A stretch of 64,000 nt of DNA from an uncultured Bacilli bacterium (GTDB lineage: Bacteria > Bacillota_I > Bacilli_A > RF39 > UBA660): contig CAKONZ010000005.1 in the NCBI GenBank assembly GCA_934098525.1, forward strand, positions 1 through 64,000, given 5' to 3'. The notes beneath the pieces were generated by a model. The model had not been told where the DNA came from and searched no databases. It was given only the letters and a program-made list of their open reading frames with translations. This document shows, piece by piece, positions 61,162 through 64,000 of this stretch (positions are counted from its first letter, which is position 1; each line of letters starts with the position of its first letter). Position numbers and translations under genes: made by a program.

Positions 61162-62207
61162 TTATCTATTTTAATTATAATTTGATAAGTGTTTTCATAA
61201 TCAAATTCTTCTGTTGTTATAGAAAAACCAAATTTTTCTGTATTTTGAACAGCTTGTCTTACATTATTTATTGCAAATCTTAGATCATATATATTGTTAT
61301 ATTGATCATTTTCATCTGATATATTATTTTCAACTGTTTTATTCTTGTCATCTAATTCTTCGATGCTTTTTTCATTTATTCTTAAGTTATTAAATATATC
61401 ATAATTAATTTTAGGTTTTATTTCTTCAAGTTCAGTATTTATTTCTGGTTGTATGTTTGCTGGGGATTCTTCGATTGGTGTTTCTATCTTTTTTTCCTCT
61501 TGATTGATAGGAGTTATAGGTTGATTGATAGCTTGATTTAAAATTGTTTGAACTTCTTCTTTTGTATTATTTATTGTTTCTTCATCTTCACTATCTATTA
61601 CTTTTCCTGTTAATCTTTGGATTTCTTCATCTAGTTGTCTAACTGTTAATCTATTTCTTATTATTTTTTCTAGTAATTCTTTTTGTAATTCTTTGTTTTC
61701 TACATTTAATAAACTTCTAGCATGTCTTTCAGATATTTTTTGGTTTAGTAAAGCAGTCTGAACTTCTTCATCTAAGTTTAATAATCTAATTTTGTTTGCT
61801 ATTGCTGATTGCGATTTTCCTAGACTTGCCGCTAATTCTTCTTGAGTTAAATTATCTAATTTTAAGATAGTTTGATAAGTTTTTGCCTCTTCTATAGGGG
61901 TTAAATCTTTTCTTTGAAGATTTTCTAAAAGTGCTATTTTTGCGGCTTCTTTGTCATCAATGTTTCTTACTAATGCTGGTATAGTGGTTTTTCCTGCTAA
62001 TTGTGATGCTCTGAATCTTCTTTCACCGGCAATTATTTCATATTTATCTCCTATTTTTCTAACTATGATTGGTTGTATTACACCATGTTCTTTAATTGAT
62101 TTTGAAAGTTCATCCAATGCTTCTTCATCAAAAATTTCTCTAGGTTGAAATCTATTTGGCATTATATCTTGTAAAGATATTTCAAAAACTTCTTGTTCTA
62201 GGTTCAT
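61152..62207 (-). CDS. noc: nucleoid occlusion protein Noc (ParB family)
   Basis: A 351-residue ParB paralogue. The N-terminal half has NRFQPREIF, GERRFRAS and the HTH LTQEELAASLGKSQSAIANK. A Pro/Glu/Ile-rich segment (about 185-290) is longer than in Bacillus Noc (about 283 residues). It keeps the C-terminal domain. The Noc call rests on position (rsmG-noc-parA-parB) and on being distinct from ParB. The membrane-binding N-terminal helix of Bacillus Noc is not evident. I chose ATG 62207 (AGAGGGG upstream). Confidence 0.85.
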   Translation of the reverse strand: MNLEQEVFEISLQDIMPNRFQPREIFDEEALDELSKSIKEHGVIQPIIVRKIGDKYEIIAGERRFRASQLAGKTTIPALVRNIDDKEAAKIALLENLQRKDLTPIEEAKTYQTILKLDNLTQEELAASLGKSQSAIANKIRLLNLDEEVQTALLNQKISERHARSLLNVENKELQKELLEKIIRNRLTVRQLDEEIQRLTGKVIDSEDEETINNTKEEVQTILNQAINQPITPINQEEKKIETPIEESPANIQPEINTELEEIKPKINYDIFNNLRINEKSIEELDDKNKTVENNISDENDQYNNIYDLRFAINNVRQAVQNTEKFGFSITTEEFDYENTYQIIIKIDKNK

Positions 62208-62258
62208 ATATACCCCTCTTTTCTTATTCTTTTTATTGTACACAATCCCTATATTATC

Positions 62259-62287
62259 ATTATACAAAAGCTCAAGAAATTTTTCAA
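62259..62287 (-). promoter_or_regulatory. probable sigma-A promoter of noc, embedded in the rsmG terminator
   Basis: The minus strand has TTGAAA, a 17-nt spacer and a consensus TATAAT. The -35 lies in the loop and the spacer in the 3' arm of the terminator hairpin. Confidence 0.6.
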
Positions 62288-62306
62288 TCATATTTCTTGA
62301 GCTTTA
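62264..62306 (-). terminator. intrinsic terminator after rsmG
   Basis: On the minus strand AAAGCTCAAGAAAT and ATTTCTTGAGCTTT form a 14-bp stem followed by TTTTGT. The T tract is broken by G, so some read-through is likely. Confidence 0.8.
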
Positions 62307-62321
62307 CTTTATTTTTGTAAA

Positions 62322-63023
62322 CTATAAATTTTTTTTCTTAATTTTTGAATATTCACGTGGGTAATTATCATTAGTGGATTTGTTTTTTTGAAACATTAAA
62401 AGTGTTCTTTTACTATTTTCTTTTGGTAATTCAAATTCTTCTTTTTTTAGCAATGTTAAATCTAGTTTTTTTAAACAATTATCTATATTTTTTAATTCTT
62501 CATCTACATTTGATTTCATTAATATATAGAAACCATCAATTTTTAATGCTTGAATACCTAGTTCTAAAATAATAGAAGTTTTAGCAACGGCTCTAGAAAT
62601 TAATACGTCATATTGTTCTTTATTATTTATTGAAAATTCTTCTATTCTTGAACATATTATATTAAAATCTAGATTTAATTCTTTTTTTACTTCTTGTAAA
62701 AATTTGCATCTTTTTTCTAAAGAATCTACTAGGGTTAATTCTAGGTTAGGAAATATTATTTTTAATACTATTCCTGGAAATCCTGCTCCTGTTCCTAAAT
62801 CACATATTGATATTTTTTGATTTAAGTTTATTATTTTACAAACTGTTAGACTATCATAAAAATGTTTTAGATATACTTCATCTTTTTCGGTTATTGCTGT
62901 TAAATTCATAACTTTATTTTTTTCAATTAATAGTTTGTAAAAATCGTCTAATTTTTTTAGTTTTTCTTCTGTTAGTTGTATATTTAATTTTTCTAATTCT
63001 TTTATAAATTCTTCTTTATTCAT
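62322..63023 (-). CDS. rsmG: 16S rRNA (guanine-527-N7)-methyltransferase RsmG
   Basis: A 233-residue SAM methyltransferase (GidB). Motif I ISICDLGTGAGFPGIVLKII and the LISRAVAKTSIIL segment are intact. It overlaps mnmG by 8 nt in the conserved mnmG-rsmG-noc-parA-parB order, which puts the replication origin near the right edge. Confidence 0.97.
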   Translation of the reverse strand: MNKEEFIKELEKLNIQLTEEKLKKLDDFYKLLIEKNKVMNLTAITEKDEVYLKHFYDSLTVCKIINLNQKISICDLGTGAGFPGIVLKIIFPNLELTLVDSLEKRCKFLQEVKKELNLDFNIICSRIEEFSINNKEQYDVLISRAVAKTSIILELGIQALKIDGFYILMKSNVDEELKNIDNCLKKLDLTLLKKEEFELPKENSKRTLLMFQKNKSTNDNYPREYSKIKKKNL

Positions 63024-64000
63024 ATTTTTCCTTTTTTAAAGCAATCATTAAAATTGTGATATCAGATGGATTAACACCACTTATTCTCATTGCTTGTGAT
63101 ATAGATGTTGGTTTTATTTTATTTAATTTTTCTCTAGCTTCTATGGCTAAATTTTTTATCTTAGAATAATCGATATTATCAGGTATTTTTATGTTTTCAT
63201 ATTCTAACATTTTTTTTGCTTCTTTTTCTTGTTTTTTTATGTAGCCTTCATATTTTATCATTATTTCTGCTTCTTCAATTACTGTTTTTTTGTATTTGTT
63301 ATTTATATAATTTTTGATATTATTAAATTTTATTTCTGGTCTTTTTAATAATTCATATAGTGATATTCTATCTTTTATAATTGGTGTTTTTAGTTTATTT
63401 AACATTTCTATTGTGGATTTTGTTGGTGTTAGATATGTATCTTTTAATTCTTTTATTAATTTTTTGATGTTTTCTTTTTTATTTTTGAATAATTTATAGT
63501 CTTTTTCATTTAATAATCCTATTTTTTTACCATATTCAGATAATCTCATGTCTGCATTGTCGTCTCTTAATAAAAGTCTATATTCTGCTCTTGATGTTAA
63601 AAGTCTATATGGTTCTTTTGTTCCTTTTGTTACTAAATCATCTATTAGTACTCCTATGTATGCTTCGTTTCTTTTTAAGATTAGTGGTTCTTTATTTTCT
63701 AGTTTTAATGAAGCATTTATTCCTGCCATAAGGCCTTGACATGCTGCTTCTTCATATCCACTTGTACCATTAATTTGACCAGCTGTATATAAGTTTTCTA
63801 CTAGTTTTGTTTCTAATGATTGTTTTAATTGTGTAGGATCAATTGCATCATATTCTATAGCATATGCATATTTTAATATTTTAGCATTTTCTAGCCCTGG
63901 TAAGCTATGAACCATTTTTTCTTGAATCTGTTCTGGCATACTTGTTGAAAATCCTTGTAAGTATATATCATCATAATATCTACTTTCTGGTTCTAAAAAT
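63016..64000 (-). CDS. mnmG: tRNA uridine 5-carboxymethylaminomethyl modification enzyme MnmG, C-terminal part (runs off the right edge)
   Basis: The frame stays open to the window edge. It reads LEPESRYYDDIYLQGFSTSM at 63940-63999 and on into MPEQIQEKMVHSLPGL, AGQINGTSGYEEAACQGLMA, SRAEYRLLLRDDNAD and the helical C-terminus (ISGVNPSDITILMIALKKEK). With MnmE it adds a carboxymethylaminomethyl group to wobble uridines. The N-terminal FAD domain is outside the window. Confidence 0.97.
   Translation of the reverse strand, partial: FLEPESRYYDDIYLQGFSTSMPEQIQEKMVHSLPGLENAKILKYAYAIEYDAIDPTQLKQSLETKLVENLYTAGQINGTSGYEEAACQGLMAGINASLKLENKEPLILKRNEAYIGVLIDDLVTKGTKEPYRLLTSRAEYRLLLRDDNADMRLSEYGKKIGLLNEKDYKLFKNKKENIKKLIKELKDTYLTPTKSTIEMLNKLKTPIIKDRISLYELLKRPEIKFNNIKNYINNKYKKTVIEEAEIMIKYEGYIKKQEKEAKKMLEYENIKIPDNIDYSKIKNLAIEAREKLNKIKPTSISQAMRISGVNPSDITILMIALKKEKYE

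Noticed and set aside
59369..62300. parS (TGTTTCACGTGAAACA) or Noc-binding palindromes in the noc-parA-parB block
   Set aside because: I found no sequence close to either. CACGTG-containing stretches in fusA (about 12945 and 13240) have too many mismatches and lie in coding sequence.

Overview
The window is chromosomal DNA of a very AT-rich, Gram-positive, endospore-forming bacterium of class Bacilli. The support is: the 5' end of a Bacilli-type 16S rRNA gene at the left edge; RNA polymerase delta (rpoE); CotE, GerQ, SpoIIQ and SpoIIR; and gene orders known from Bacillus (miaB-cotE, DUF1934-argS-rpoE, prfA-prmC-spoIIR, murA...DUF1146-spoIIQ-mbl, mnmG-rsmG-noc-parA-parB...ychF-rpsF-ssb-rpsR). 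TGA is used as a stop (the ATGA overlap at 52014-52017), so this is not a recoded Mollicute. The gut-type uncultured Bacilli near Erysipelotrichales or RF39 are a plausible home, but this is inference. Nearly all genes run on the minus strand, away from the presumed replication origin just beyond the right edge (mnmG and noc side). Only five genes are on the plus strand: a DUF378 protein, a large repeat/nuclease protein, a class A PBP, gerQ and a LemA-like protein.

Layout from left to right. 1-479: 16S 5' end with its leader and two tandem, nearly identical promoters. 480-7.0 kb: NtdP phosphatase, CtpA-like protease, a GerS-like lipoprotein, and the c-di-AMP pair cdaA-cdaR. 7.0-11.4 kb: pyrH, tRNA-Ala, rpsP-khpA, cotE, miaB and an ankyrin protein. 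11.5-15.9 kb: the str operon (rpsL-rpsG-fusA-tuf). 15.9-26.1 kb: valS with a T-box, a 34-residue membrane peptide, trxB, lgt, uvrA, a DUF1287 protein and uvrB. 26.3-29.3 kb: a plus-strand protein made of about twelve helicase-associated (HA) repeats around a PD-(D/E)XK nuclease-like domain. 29.3-30.1 kb: hpf and csp. 30.2-32.5 kb: a non-canonical agr-like locus with an AgrB homologue but no histidine kinase. 32.5-37.0 kb: mbl, spoIIQ, DUF1146, rpiB, rpmE, murA and a HAD protein. 37-40.4 kb: two large membrane-anchored proteins of unknown function. 40.4-45.3 kb: spoIIR, prmC, prfA, rpoE, argS and DUF1934. 45.4-50.8 kb: PBP, pduL, gerQ, LemA-like, ung and an AgcS symporter. 50.8-64 kb: the origin-proximal housekeeping block.

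The most interesting places are the HA-repeat/nuclease protein, the kinase-less agr-like locus whose LytTR regulator also lacks the usual acidic receiver pocket, and the spoIIQ and spoIIR ribosome-binding sites buried in the 3' arms of terminator-like hairpins. No insertion sequences, prophage genes or CRISPR arrays were seen.
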